A stretch of 47,433 bases of DNA from an uncultured Kangiella sp. (lineage in GTDB: Bacteria > Pseudomonadota > Gammaproteobacteria > Enterobacterales > Kangiellaceae). The stretch spans positions 1 through 47,433 of the forward strand of contig CATNCP010000023.1 of assembly GCA_950096615.1 (NCBI GenBank), read 5' to 3'. Under the pieces are notes generated by a model. It was not told where the DNA came from and did no database searches. It saw nothing but the letters and a program-made list of their open reading frames with translations. The stretch's first letter is position 1. Every line of letters begins with the position of its first letter. The translations under genes and the position numbers were made by a program. Of the stretch, positions 26,049 through 34,888 are shown piece after piece.

Positions 26049-26720
26049 TTAACCTACTGAAATTTTAAGTGCGCGACCCGATGCGAAAGGCGCAAATACA
26101 ATTGCTATCAATAAAAAAGCGCCCAAGATGGCGAGTTCGCCATTATAACGCATATTTTCTAGGGATGCTGTAACTGTCGAAGCCCCAAATATCAAAATTG
26201 GCACATACAAAGGAATGATCAAAATTGAAACTAACAGCCCGTTTCGGCTGGCCGCCAGAGTGAGGCTCATGCCCACAGCACCCAGCAAACACAAAGTTGG
26301 AGTACCCAGTACCAAGCTCAGCATAAGCACCCATGTATGAGATGAGCCGGCACTGCCATAGTTAATTTGCATCAATACCGCCAATAATGGCGATAAAATG
26401 ACTAGTGGTAGTCCTGTTAATAACCAATGAGCCAATATTTTGCTGATGGCCACCGAGGTCGGCGAGCTCATTAAAAGCAGTTGCTCAAGCGAACCATCTT
26501 GATAATCACTGCGGTAGAACTGTTCCAATGACAATAACATAGCTAACAGTGCCGCGACCCATATCACGCCTGGAGCAAGCTTTTGTAGTACTGGAGCCTC
26601 TGGGCTTACTGCAAAAGGAAATAAACTGACCACAATGATGAAAAATAGCAATGGAATGGCTAGGCCAATCCAGTTACGGCGTGCGACTTTCAATTCTCGT
26701 TTCAGCAGAGTCAAAATCAT
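26049..26720 (-). CDS. ccmB: Heme exporter ABC permease CcmB
   Basis: This 223-residue permease has six predicted membrane segments and the CcmB blocks LLKRELKVARRNWIGLAIPLLFFIIVV near the N-terminus and YRSDYQDGSLEQLLLMSSP. With the ATPase CcmA it drives release of holo-CcmE from CcmC. Its start overlaps the ccmA stop by four bases. Confidence 0.95.
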   Translation of the reverse strand: MILTLLKRELKVARRNWIGLAIPLLFFIIVVSLFPFAVSPEAPVLQKLAPGVIWVAALLAMLLSLEQFYRSDYQDGSLEQLLLMSSPTSVAISKILAHWLLTGLPLVILSPLLAVLMQINYGSAGSSHTWVLMLSLVLGTPTLCLLGAVGMSLTLAASRNGLLVSILIIPLYVPILIFGASTVTASLENMRYNGELAILGAFLLIAIVFAPFASGRALKISVG

Positions 26721-27379
26721 TCGTGCTCTACTCCAACGTTTTGGTCGACCGGCAGCTCGTCAATGTGATGGTGCGAGGTAAACAGTACCACCCCGCCCTG
26801 TTCTTTAAACGCTAAGGTTTTATCGGCCAGCCAGCCTCGCGTCTTTTGATCAAGGTTGACGAAAGGCTCATCTAAAATCCAAATCTTCGCTGGCTCAAGC
26901 ATGAGTCGTGCCAAGGCCACTTTATGCTGCTGTCCTGCCGACAATTCTGCAAACATACGGTTTTCCAGACCACCAATGCCTAATTCCCTCAACACACCTG
27001 AAATATCATTAGAAAGACTTTTCTGGTGAACCCGCCCTTTTAAGCGCAAGTTAGCGTAAAAACGTAAGTTTTCAGCAATCGTCAGCTCGTTTTTCATCGA
27101 CAAGCTGTGCGCCAGGAAAATTAAATCTTGGAAATAACCAGAGTCAGGGTGATTAATTGGTTTTTTGTTCCAGTAGACCACACCATGGTCTTCCGGTAAT
27201 AGCCCCGCTAAACAGCGCATCAGGCTGGTTTTGCCAGCGCCATTTTCACCATAAAGGTAAGTAATGGTTGAAGGAGCGAGATGCAGATCAGCATCTTCTA
27301 GAAGAACTTGCTCAGATCGAGAAACCGTTAGCTCATGGGCATATAGTCCATCGAATTGTATGTCTTGAGATTGAGACAT
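26717..27379 (-). CDS. ccmA: Heme exporter ABC ATPase CcmA
   Basis: This 220-residue ATPase powers the CcmABCD complex. The Walker A loop GENGAGKT is at residues 44-51, the ABC signature is LSAGQQHKVALARLML, and Walker B is IWILDEPFVNLD; the switch histidine lies in LFTSHHHID. It is the first gene of the ccmABCDEFGHI operon and lies 37 bases downstream of a near-consensus promoter. The Shine-Dalgarno before its ATG is weak. Confidence 0.95.
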   Translation of the reverse strand: MSQSQDIQFDGLYAHELTVSRSEQVLLEDADLHLAPSTITYLYGENGAGKTSLMRCLAGLLPEDHGVVYWNKKPINHPDSGYFQDLIFLAHSLSMKNELTIAENLRFYANLRLKGRVHQKSLSNDISGVLRELGIGGLENRMFAELSAGQQHKVALARLMLEPAKIWILDEPFVNLDQKTRGWLADKTLAFKEQGGVVLFTSHHHIDELPVDQNVGVEHE

Positions 27380-27415
27380 CTGAGCTGCGGCTTGGCATAA
27401 GTTGCTTTGCCCTGA

Positions 27416-27444
27416 ATTATAGTGGGCTTAGCGCCTTATGCCAA
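27416..27444 (-). promoter_or_regulatory. Sigma-70 promoter of the ccm operon
   Basis: On the minus strand TTGGCA (27444-27439) and TATAAT (27421-27416) are separated by exactly 17 bases, a near-perfect vegetative promoter. Transcription would start near 27408, giving a leader of about 30 bases before ccmA. Confidence 0.82.
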
Positions 27445-27474
27445 TGATTTTACGTATATTTACCTAAGCTCAGC

Positions 27475-28551
27475 TTATGCCAATGCTTTCAGTACAGCGT
27501 CGCCCATCTCAACCGTCGAGACTAGCTTATCACCTTCAGTATGGATATCCGCTGTGCGGTAACCTTGATCCAGTACCGTCGAAACAGCTTGGTCAATTTT
27601 GTCCGCTAATGCACCTTCGCCGAAGCTATGGCGCAACAACATTGATACTGACAAAATAGTAGCCAGTGGATTAGCTTTGTCCTGACCAGCGATATCAGGC
27701 GCTGAACCGTGAATCGGCTCGTACATACCTTTACCGTTCGCGTCCAAGCTCGCCGAAGGCAACATACCAATAGAGCCCGTCAACATCGCTGCACAATCTG
27801 ACAAGATATCACCGAACATATTGCCCGTTACCATCACGTCAAACTGTTTAGGCGCGCGAACTAACTGCATAGCCGCGTTATCAACGTACATGTGAGTCAA
27901 TTCAACTTCAGGGTACTCCTTGCTCACACGATCCATCACTTCGCGCCATAGCTCAGTCGCTTCAAGAACATTCGCCTTGTCTACTGAACATACTCGCTTA
28001 TCGCGTAACATCGCAGCTTTAAACGCCACGTGAGCAATACGCTCAACTTCGCTTTCCGAGTAAACGTAAGTGTTAAAGCCTTGGCGATCGCCATTCTCAA
28101 GTGTGCGAATACCGCGTGGTTGACCGAAATAAATACCGCCGGTTAACTCACGAACTATCAAAACGTCTAGGTCAGACACAAGTTCAGGCTTCAAGCTCGA
28201 AGCGTCAGCCAGTTGCTTATATAAAATCGCAGGACGCAAGTTACCAAACAACTCTAACTCGGAACGTAACTTCAACAACGCCTTCTCTGGGCGCACTGAA
28301 ATATCATACTGTTCCCACTTAGGGCCGCCTACAGCGCCCAAAAGAATAGCGTCAGCCTCTTTCGCCTGACCTAATACTTCGTCAGTTAAAGGCGTTTCGT
28401 GCGCATCATACGAAGAGCCACCCACCAACGCAGACTCATAAGTCACGTCCAAGCCGTGATTCTCTATCAACGCATCCAACACACGCGTTGCCTGCCCTAC
28501 AATCTCAGGGCCAATACCGTCACCCGGTAATACCAATACTTTTTTAGTCAT
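27475..28551 (-). CDS. leuB: 3-isopropylmalate dehydrogenase
   Basis: This 358-residue NAD-dependent enzyme oxidatively decarboxylates 3-isopropylmalate in leucine synthesis. It starts [14 protein letters not shown] and has the substrate loop [17 protein letters not shown], the REL block [16 protein letters not shown], the metal site [25 protein letters not shown] and the NAD-binding [23 protein letters not shown]. Length is typical. It lies downstream of leuC and leuD but is separated from leuD by 233 bases filled with repeats, so expression may depend on read-through or an internal promoter. Confidence 0.96.
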   Translation of the reverse strand: MTKKVLVLPGDGIGPEIVGQATRVLDALIENHGLDVTYESALVGGSSYDAHETPLTDEVLGQAKEADAILLGAVGGPKWEQYDISVRPEKALLKLRSELELFGNLRPAILYKQLADASSLKPELVSDLDVLIVRELTGGIYFGQPRGIRTLENGDRQGFNTYVYSESEVERIAHVAFKAAMLRDKRVCSVDKANVLEATELWREVMDRVSKEYPEVELTHMYVDNAAMQLVRAPKQFDVMVTGNMFGDILSDCAAMLTGSIGMLPSASLDANGKGMYEPIHGSAPDIAGQDKANPLATILSVSMLLRHSFGEGALADKIDQAVSTVLDQGYRTADIHTEGDKLVSTVEMGDAVLKALA

Positions 28552-28577
28552 GTTTAATCCTACTATTAAATTTTTCT

Positions 28578-28648
28578 GTCATTGCGAGGCAGTAAGCCGA
28601 AGCAATCTCCTACAGATTGCCACGGATTCTTCGAATCCTCGCAAAGAC
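28578..28648. repeat. Interspersed REP-like element A (between leuD and leuB)
   Basis: The element starts GTCATTGCGAGG and ends CCTCGCAAAGAC, its near-exact reverse complement. It contains an inner perfect repeat GCAATCT-CCTAC-AGATTGC (28602-28620). This architecture is, as I recall, that of a widespread bacterial interspersed repeat. Confidence 0.8.
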
Positions 28649-28680
28649 ACGAATCTACTATTCTTAATACGAGAGAAATT

Positions 28681-28775
28681 GTTTCCTGGCGCGGCTTTTT
28701 GCCTAATTTGATGCGGAGTTTACAAACAGTAAATGAGCACGCAAATTAGGCAAAGTAACAAAGTCAGGGAATAAT
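28681..28775. repeat. Interspersed element B with 13-base inverted repeat (between leuD and leuB)
   Basis: TTTGCCTAATTTG (28698-28710) and CAAATTAGGCAAA (28742-28754) form a perfect 13-base inverted repeat around a loop with an inner TTTAC-AAACA-GTAAA hairpin. An outer pair (GTTTCCTG / CAGGGAAT) extends it. A shorter relative with the same ATTAGGC/GCCTAAT core lies at 37194-37218. Confidence 0.8.
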
Positions 28776-28784
28776 TTAGCCGTA

Positions 28785-29429
28785 TTAATTAGAGCTGAAA
28801 AGCCAAGGTGCTCGCTTCGCACGCTCCTCTTCATATTTACTGATCGCATCTTCTTGCTGCAACGTAATACCAATATCATCCAAGCCGTTGTACAAGCTAT
28901 GCTTACGATCTGACTCAACCTCAAAGCCAATCACATCACCATTCGGCATCGTGACCGTTTGTTTATCTAGGTCGATATCTAGCTTAAAACCTTCATTCGC
29001 TTCAGTTTGCTCGAACAAGGTATCCATCGTCGCGTGATCTAATACGATCGGCAAAATACCGTTCTTGAAACAGTTGTTGAAGAAAATATCAGCATAACTC
29101 GGCGCGATGACCGCTTTAATACCATAATCTTCCAGCGCCCAAGGAGCGTGCTCACGGCTTGAGCCACAACCAAAGTTCTCACGCGCTAATAAAATCGAAG
29201 CGCCTTGATAGCGTTCTTTATTCATCACGAAGTCAGGGTTTAAAGGACGTTTTGAGTTGTCCATGCCTGGCTCGCCATGATCCAAATAACGCCACTCGTC
29301 GAATAAGTTCGGGCCAAACCCAGTACGTTTAATCGACTTCAAAAATTGCTTAGGAATAATCGCGTCCGTATCAACGTTAGAGCGGTCTAAAGGTACGACT
29401 AAACCTGTGTGTTGCGTAAAGGCTTCCAT
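28785..29429 (-). CDS. leuD: 3-isopropylmalate dehydratase small subunit
   Basis: This 214-residue swivel-domain subunit works with LeuC to isomerise 2- to 3-isopropylmalate. Key blocks are [35 protein letters not shown] and [23 protein letters not shown]. Length fits the bacterial LeuD family. Its ATG overlaps the leuC stop by one base (TAATG), so the two subunits are translationally coupled. Confidence 0.97.
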   Translation of the reverse strand: MEAFTQHTGLVVPLDRSNVDTDAIIPKQFLKSIKRTGFGPNLFDEWRYLDHGEPGMDNSKRPLNPDFVMNKERYQGASILLARENFGCGSSREHAPWALEDYGIKAVIAPSYADIFFNNCFKNGILPIVLDHATMDTLFEQTEANEGFKLDIDLDKQTVTMPNGDVIGFEVESDRKHSLYNGLDDIGITLQQEDAISKYEEERAKRAPWLFSSN

Positions 29430-30871
29430 TAGTGCACCTCCGAAGCTTTTGCTAATTCTGAATCTAACTCGAGTTCACGCACGTCAACAAAGTGACCGTG
29501 AACCGCTGCCGCCGCTGCCATTGCAGGGCTGACTAGGTGTGTACGCCCGCCCTGGCCTTGACGACCTTCGAAGTTACGGTTTGAAGTTGATGCGCAGTGC
29601 TCGCCCGACTCTAAACGGTCAGCGTTCATGGCTAGACACATGGAACAACCCGGCTCACGCCACTCGAAACCTGCTTCAGTAAAGATGGTGTGTAAGCCTT
29701 CAGCTTCCGCTTGTTCTTTTACCAAACCAGAACCCGGAACCACCATCGCCTGCTTGATGCTTGGTGAGACTTTGCGACCTTTAGCGACAGCTGCCGCTTC
29801 GCGTAAATCTTCGATTCGTGCGTTAGTACAAGAACCAATAAACACTTTATCTAGCGGAATCGACGTAATCGGCGTATCCGCTTTCATGTCCATGTACTGA
29901 AGTGCGCGCTCGATGCCTTCTTTCTTAACAGGGTTTGATTCTTTTTCAGGGTTAGGAATATTACCAGTCACCGGCTTCACCATCTCTGGCGACGTGCCCC
30001 AAGTGACTTGAGGAATAATGTCTTCCGCTTTCAGCTCAACCACGCGATCAAATTGTGCATCAGCATCGCTGTGCAAGTCTTTCCATGCCTCTACCGCCAT
30101 GTCCCACTGCTCGCCTTTTGGCGCAAAAGGACGGCCTTTAACGTATTCGATAGTTTTGTCATCCACAGCTACTAAGCCAACGCGCGCGCCCGCTTCGATT
30201 GCCATGTTACAAATCGTCATACGACCTTCCATTGATAAGCTTTCGATAGCTGTACCAGCAAACTCAATCGCATGGCCATTACCGCCAGCCGTGCCGATTT
30301 CACCGATAACCGCCAAAACGACGTCTTTCGCCGTAACACCAGTGCCCAGCTCGCCATCAACGCGAACTAGCATGTTCTTCATCTTTTTCTGGCGCAAACA
30401 TTGAGTCGCTAAAACGTGTTCAACTTCTGACGTGCCCACACCAAACGCCATCGCGCCGAAAGCGCCGTGTGTTGCAGTGTGCGAATCACCACAGACCATG
30501 GTTAAGCCCGGAAGCGTATAGCCTTGTTCAGGGCCAACGATGTGCACGATACCTTGGCGGATATCGTCCATCTTAAATTCTGTTACGCCGTAACTGTCAC
30601 AGTTATCATCCAAGGTTTGGACCTGAATACGTGACACTGGATCCGCGATGCCGTTAGTACGGTCAGTCGTCGGTACGTTATGGTCCGGCGTCGCTAAGTT
30701 TGCTTCTAAGCGACGCGGTTTACGGCCAGCAATACGCAAACCTTCGAATGCCTGCGGAGATGTTACTTCGTGTAATAATTGACGGTCAATATAGATCAAT
30801 GCTGATCCGTCGTCGTTTTCTGCGACAAGATGGTCTTCCCATAGCTTGTCGTAAAGCGTTTTTCCAGCCAT
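29429..30871 (-). CDS. leuC: 3-isopropylmalate dehydratase large subunit
   Basis: This 480-residue aconitase-family subunit carries the [4Fe-4S] cluster for isopropylmalate isomerisation. It starts [16 protein letters not shown] and has [19 protein letters not shown], the cluster ligand in [14 protein letters not shown] and the CxxC pair in [11 protein letters not shown] chose the ATG at 30871, with GAGG upstream; the longer frame to 30967 runs through the promoter region. It is the first gene of the leuCDB set and is divergent from a LysR regulator. No leuA is in the window. Confidence 0.96.
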   Translation of the reverse strand: MAGKTLYDKLWEDHLVAENDDGSALIYIDRQLLHEVTSPQAFEGLRIAGRKPRRLEANLATPDHNVPTTDRTNGIADPVSRIQVQTLDDNCDSYGVTEFKMDDIRQGIVHIVGPEQGYTLPGLTMVCGDSHTATHGAFGAMAFGVGTSEVEHVLATQCLRQKKMKNMLVRVDGELGTGVTAKDVVLAVIGEIGTAGGNGHAIEFAGTAIESLSMEGRMTICNMAIEAGARVGLVAVDDKTIEYVKGRPFAPKGEQWDMAVEAWKDLHSDADAQFDRVVELKAEDIIPQVTWGTSPEMVKPVTGNIPNPEKESNPVKKEGIERALQYMDMKADTPITSIPLDKVFIGSCTNARIEDLREAAAVAKGRKVSPSIKQAMVVPGSGLVKEQAEAEGLHTIFTEAGFEWREPGCSMCLAMNADRLESGEHCASTSNRNFEGRQGQGGRTHLVSPAMAAAAAVHGHFVDVRELELDSELAKASEVH

Positions 30872-30947
30872 TAACTGTGCCTCATTTGGTCTTTTCACAT
30901 AATTAAAATAGCCGCACATTCGCAGCAAAGTGGAACAAGTGTAGACC

Positions 30948-30958
30948 TTCTTGTAGAA
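30948..30958. promoter_or_regulatory. Inverted repeat in the leuC-lysR divergent region
   Basis: TTCT-TGT-AGAA sits in the 157-base gap between leuC and the LysR gene, overlapping a plausible minus-strand promoter (TTGGAG, 18 bases, TACACT). Position and symmetry fit a LysR-type binding site. Basis is sequence symmetry only. Confidence 0.4.
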
Positions 30959-31028
30959 TAACTCCAATTCATTATTTTTATAAAACCCATAACCATTAGG
31001 AATGCGCCAAACTTAAGCAAGTTATATT

Positions 31029-31931
31029 ATGGATATCGAACTACTGAAAACATTCTTAAGCGTTGCACGGCTTAAATCCTTTACGCTTGCCGCGAAAGAG
31101 TTGCAGTTGACACAACCCGCACTAAGCAAGCGCATCAAGCGGTTAGAAGCCATGGTCGATAGCCAGCTCTTTGACCGAGTTGGCAATCATGTAGTGGTTA
31201 CGGAGGCTGGCCAACTATTACAGCAGCAAGCACCAAAAATCATCAGCGATATCGAAGACGCAGTGCAGAATATTCGTGACTTGAGCGGCAAAGTTAGCGG
31301 CGAGCTTCATATCGGTACCAGCCATTACATTGGCTTGCATCTACTTCCCAACTACTTAGAGCAGTACGTCGATACCTTTGAGCAAGTAGATGTAAACATT
31401 GAGTTTATTGATTCTGAGCTAGCCTACGAGCGTGTATTAAGCGGTGATCTCGAATTAGCACTGCTAACATTTCCAGCACAAAAAGATCCTCGCCTAGAGC
31501 ATCAACTTATTTGGAAAGAGCGACTGGCAATCGTCTGCCACCAAGATTACGCCCTTGCCCATGAAGAAACGCCATTAGAACAATTGCAGCACTATCCCTG
31601 TATTCTACCTCCTGCCCACACCTTTCCACGCGAGCTGTTTGAGGTACAACTAGAAAAAGCAGGCGTCATTTTAGGCAAAGTAAAAACCGCCAACTACCTG
31701 GAAGTTATCGCTAAACTCGTCGCCTGTAAAATGGGCTGGACGTTACTCCCTACGCGGCTATTAACCGAACCGCTAGTGAGTTTGTCTTCAAAGCAGTTTC
31801 TATCAGACCGCGATATGGGTATTATTTACCGAACCAATAAAACCCTTTCTAACGCATCACAAGAACTGGTTAAATTGCTCAAAAGCGAAAAACCGGCTCA
31901 CGTAAAAGAACAGGCATCTTTAAGGAGGTAG
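31029..31931 (+). CDS. LysR-family transcriptional regulator
   Basis: This 300-residue regulator has the N-terminal helix-turn-helix of the family (MDIELLKTFLSVARLKSFTLAAKELQLTQ region, then PALSKRIKRLEAMVDSQLFDRVG). A substrate-binding domain starts around residue 90 (GELHIGTSHYIGLHLLP). It is transcribed away from leuC across 157 bases, the classic layout of a LysR protein controlling the divergent operon, so leuCDB is the most likely target. The effector cannot be read from the sequence; a leucine-pathway intermediate is a guess. It overlaps the ribosome site of the next gene. Confidence 0.9.
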   Translation: MDIELLKTFLSVARLKSFTLAAKELQLTQPALSKRIKRLEAMVDSQLFDRVGNHVVVTEAGQLLQQQAPKIISDIEDAVQNIRDLSGKVSGELHIGTSHYIGLHLLPNYLEQYVDTFEQVDVNIEFIDSELAYERVLSGDLELALLTFPAQKDPRLEHQLIWKERLAIVCHQDYALAHEETPLEQLQHYPCILPPAHTFPRELFEVQLEKAGVILGKVKTANYLEVIAKLVACKMGWTLLPTRLLTEPLVSLSSKQFLSDRDMGIIYRTNKTLSNASQELVKLLKSEKPAHVKEQASLRR

Positions 31932-31932
31932 T

Positions 31933-32454
31933 ATGAAACGACTTATTATGACCGCGCTCAGTGCACTTGCTCTACTAGCCAGTAACAACGCCGAAGCCAT
32001 TGTCAGCGCTCAAAGCAAACAGCATTTTTCAGTAAAAATCGAAACCACCATCAAGGCTCCTGCTGAAGAGGTCTACCAGCAATTTATCAATGTCGGCGAC
32101 TGGTGGGAATCCAGCCATACGTGGTTTGGCGATGCCTCGAAAATGTACATCGAACCACGAGCCAACGGTTGCTTCTGTGAAGTTAATGGCGATAAAGAAG
32201 CGATGCACATGACGGTTAGCATGGTCATGCCGAATAAAAATGTTCAGATGGTCGGTGGCTTAGGGCCACTGCAAAGCATGGGCGTTTATGGTCATATGTC
32301 ATGGAACTTCGAAGAAAAAACCAAAGGCCTGACAACACTAACCATGACCTATTTAGTTAAAGGGCTTGTCGGCGAAGAGTCTAACATGATGGCAAAAGCC
32401 GTGGATAGCGTACTAAACACCCAAGTGAAAAACTTAGAATCTAAATTTAAATAG
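31933..32454 (+). CDS. Exported SRPBCC/START-fold protein
   Basis: This 173-residue protein has a signal peptide (MKRLIMTALSALALLASNNAEA) followed by an SRPBCC-like domain: ETTIKAPAEEVYQQFINVGDWWESSHTWFGDASKMYIEPRANGCF is the typical opening, and GHMSWNFEEKTKGLTTLTMTYLVKG the beta-sheet return. Such domains bind hydrophobic ligands. It starts one base after the LysR stop with a strong AAGGAGG ribosome site inside the end of the LysR gene, so the two are co-transcribed. Its ligand and its link to the LysR regulator are unknown. Confidence 0.72.
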   Translation: MKRLIMTALSALALLASNNAEAIVSAQSKQHFSVKIETTIKAPAEEVYQQFINVGDWWESSHTWFGDASKMYIEPRANGCFCEVNGDKEAMHMTVSMVMPNKNVQMVGGLGPLQSMGVYGHMSWNFEEKTKGLTTLTMTYLVKGLVGEESNMMAKAVDSVLNTQVKNLESKFK

Positions 32455-32470
32455 CACTTTAATCACACAT

Positions 32471-32500
32471 AAAAAAGCCCGCAAAATGCGGGCTTTGCTT
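32471..32500 (+). terminator. Rho-independent terminator after the SRPBCC gene
   Basis: GCCCGC-AAAAT-GCGGGC with flanking AAA/TTT gives a nine-pair stem, preceded by a run of A and followed by TTTGCTT. It could also serve the convergent gene on the minus strand. Confidence 0.85.
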
Positions 32501-32513
32501 ATAATCTATACTA

Positions 32514-32930
32514 CTAGTCCGTTAATTTATTCAATGTGATAACTTCTTCCTTAAAAGACTCCATTGACTCATCTTTTGAAACAACTCCACCACACCACAT
32601 GGTGTTCAGTCTACCGTCATCTTCAAAAGCATAAATCAAATATTCTTTCGACTTTTCAAACCAATAACCATAGCAGCCTGCGGCATTATAAGCGGTATGG
32701 AGAGTGCTTTCCTCTTTCCCGCCCTTCCATTGGTTTTGGATAGAAAAGCTAACAACAATCTTTTGATCACCAAATACATTGGAGCTTTCTAAATACTGTA
32801 TTTCTTTTACAGAGCCAACAAATACGCTTTTTGAGCTCTCCAACTTCTGAGATACCTCTCCCATACTGCAGCTGCAAGAAAAAACGGGGGCTGAGAAAGT
32901 GAGTACTAATAAAAGTATAAACAGTTTCAA
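32514..32930 (-). CDS. Exported NTR/TIMP-like small protein
   Basis: This protein of about 138 residues has a signal peptide (MKLFILLLVLTFSAPVFS) and a mature N-terminus beginning CSCS. The C-x-C start, VFVGSVKEI strand, VVSFSIQNQWKG strand, AGCYGYWFEKSKEYLIYAF block and a further Cys in MWCGGV resemble bacterial netrin-like/TIMP-like OB-fold proteins. I prefer the TTG at 32930 with AAAGG just upstream; a TTG at 32954 would add eight charged residues before the signal peptide. Function in bacteria is unknown. It lies alone between a terminator and a small membrane protein gene. Confidence 0.6.
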   Translation of the reverse strand: MKLFILLLVLTFSAPVFSCSCSMGEVSQKLESSKSVFVGSVKEIQYLESSNVFGDQKIVVSFSIQNQWKGGKEESTLHTAYNAAGCYGYWFEKSKEYLIYAFEDDGRLNTMWCGGVVSKDESMESFKEEVITLNKLTD

Positions 32931-32998
32931 TGATGACCTTTCCTTAATAATCAATTCAGAAGCCGGTTAGCTGGCTCCTGAATTGAGGTTATGACAAA

Positions 32999-33205
32999 TT
33001 ACTTCTTACCGATAACCAGCTGCAATAAACCAATAAGACCTAGTGCCCCGCCACCAATCATCAACCATGTGGCTTTGTCAGAGAAAGACCCAGTAAAGGC
33101 TTCTTTAACTTCCTCACCGACCGACTGAGTCATGTTATAGCCCCAGAAGAACAAGGCAATACCTACTGCTAACAATACAATTCCAATAATTTTCTTATTC
33201 ATCAT
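32999..33205 (-). CDS. Small membrane protein, DUF3185-like
   Basis: This 68-residue protein has two membrane helices (IIGIVLLAVGIALFFWGY and ATWLMIGGGALGLIGLLQLVIG) joined by a short acidic loop VGEEVKEAFTGSFSDK. The layout and sequence match the DUF3185 family, whose function is unknown. GAGAGG-like purines precede its tandem ATG codons. It stands alone. Confidence 0.75.
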   Translation of the reverse strand: MMNKKIIGIVLLAVGIALFFWGYNMTQSVGEEVKEAFTGSFSDKATWLMIGGGALGLIGLLQLVIGKK

Positions 33206-33256
33206 TTTTCCTCTCTTTTTTTGCTAGTAAACCTTATTGAATCTTAAACCACAAAA

Positions 33257-34489
33257 TTACTTTGCAGCGTGATTTTCAACTTGTGCCCATACTCGCATCA
33301 AATTCCCAGAAAGCATTTTCTCAATATCTTGCTCTGAGTAACCTCTTTCCAATAAACCTTTAATCAGGTTTGGATAAGTCGATACATCCTTAAGTCCCGT
33401 TGGTAAGCTGTCGCCCACCCCATCATAATCCGAACCTAATCCAACATAATCAACACCGACCAAGTTAACCACATGGTCAATGTGATCTAACACATCTTCA
33501 CGATCTGCAAATAGGAATGGTGTTTTCTGACGATAACTTTTTCTGAAACTTTCAATCGACGGTGCATCTTTCTTAGGGTCTAAGTTATTAGACTCGATGT
33601 AATTTTTTACTGCTTCTTTATAAGCATTATTGTTCTCGATTGAGTCCTGCGAAATAAACGTCGAGCCAAAATTAATAAAAATGACGCCGCCTTTCTCAGC
33701 CATGTCTTCAATCATATCGTCGTCCATATTACGCTCAAAACCTGGAGTGTAATAACGTGCAGACGAATGGCTGGCGATGACTGGAGTCTGCGACACTTCT
33801 AAAACATCATAAAACGCATCATCAGACAGGTGTGACACATCAACCATAATACCTAGGCGATTCATTTCTCGAACCACGTCTTTACCAAAATCACTCAAGC
33901 CTTCATTCGGGCGAGCTTCATCGTAAGAAGAATCCGACAAATGATTACTGCGAGAGTGCGCTAGGGTGATGTAGCGAATACCACGCTCATAAAAGTATTG
34001 GACGTTTTCTAGCTTACCTTCTATTGGTGAGCCGTTCTCCATCCCCAAAGGCAAAGATATTAAACCGTTCTTAAAGTTCTCTCGAACCTCAGCCGGACTC
34101 GTTGCTAAAGCAAACTTATTCGGGTTATTAGCCACAATCGATTCAACATTATCAATCAGCTCATTCGCTAACTTATAACTCTCACCTTCTGCTTCGAACT
34201 CCAAGTTCGCAGGAATATAAATCGACATGAACGGAGCGTCTAAACCACCTTTAACTGCGCGCGGATAATCAAAATCACCGCCCTCAGTCGCCACGCTAAT
34301 ATCTTCATTAGAATCATGCAGGCGATGCGGTACATCAATATGCAAGTCCGCAATAATATACTTTTTACTTATGGCCTGGGCTTGCTTTGCATAATCTGGC
34401 GCAGCCTCCTCTACAACAGGAGCCGAGCCGCAAGCTACTAAACCGAGCGCTACCGATGCAACAAGCGATGCAATCATTGTTTTTTTCAT
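33257..34489 (-). CDS. Lipoprotein membrane dipeptidase (M19 family)
   Basis: This protein of about 410 residues is a renal-dipeptidase-type zinc peptidase anchored as a lipoprotein: MKKTMIASLVASVALGLVAC ends in a lipobox cysteine. The metal ligands are recognisable in ADLHIDVPHRLHD, LPLGMENGSPI, MVDVSHLSDDAF, VIASHSSARYY and VGLGSDYDGVG. Such enzymes cleave dipeptides, including D-containing ones, in the periplasm. Two ATGs (34492 and 34489) follow AAGG; the second has the better spacing. An earlier start at 34531 would break the signal peptide. It is a single-gene unit divergent from the DUF3820 gene. Confidence 0.9.
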   Translation of the reverse strand: MKKTMIASLVASVALGLVACGSAPVVEEAAPDYAKQAQAISKKYIIADLHIDVPHRLHDSNEDISVATEGGDFDYPRAVKGGLDAPFMSIYIPANLEFEAEGESYKLANELIDNVESIVANNPNKFALATSPAEVRENFKNGLISLPLGMENGSPIEGKLENVQYFYERGIRYITLAHSRSNHLSDSSYDEARPNEGLSDFGKDVVREMNRLGIMVDVSHLSDDAFYDVLEVSQTPVIASHSSARYYTPGFERNMDDDMIEDMAEKGGVIFINFGSTFISQDSIENNNAYKEAVKNYIESNNLDPKKDAPSIESFRKSYRQKTPFLFADREDVLDHIDHVVNLVGVDYVGLGSDYDGVGDSLPTGLKDVSTYPNLIKGLLERGYSEQDIEKMLSGNLMRVWAQVENHAAK

Positions 34490-34575
34490 CATAATTGCCT
34501 TTTTAATAATAATTTGAGGTAATAGCATCATAAAGCGTCCAAAAATAATTGCAAAGACAACCTTATTCCAACCTT

Positions 34576-34785
34576 ATGAACCAAGAACTCCTTCTCGAAT
34601 CCATTAACCAAACCATGCCCTTCGGTAAATACAAAGGCCGTAAGCTTCTCGAACTCCCCGAGCCCTACCTCGTATGGTTCCACAAAAACGGCTTCCCCGA
34701 AGGCAAGCTCGGCAAACAGTTGGCGCTCATGTACGAAGTAAAGCTCAACGGACTAGAAGGCATGTTACGGCCGCTACTGAAATAA
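34576..34785 (+). CDS. DUF3820 family small protein
   Basis: This 69-residue protein has the family core TMPFGKYKGRKLLELPEPYLVWFHKNGFPEGKLGKQLALMYE. The ATG at 34576 is preferred over a TTG at 34549. The PFGKYKG..PEPYLVWF pattern is also found in exonuclease-associated modules, but no catalytic residues are present here. Function is unknown. It precedes the DEAD-box helicase gene by 103 bases on the same strand. Confidence 0.8.
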   Translation: MNQELLLESINQTMPFGKYKGRKLLELPEPYLVWFHKNGFPEGKLGKQLALMYEVKLNGLEGMLRPLLK

Positions 34786-34888
34786 AGATTACTGGCTATA
34801 ACCGTGAAATAGTAACAGTCGCTCAAAGATAGTGATAGAATTGGGCACAGATTAAACCGCCACAACGACCAGAGACATCCCAAGCCAC

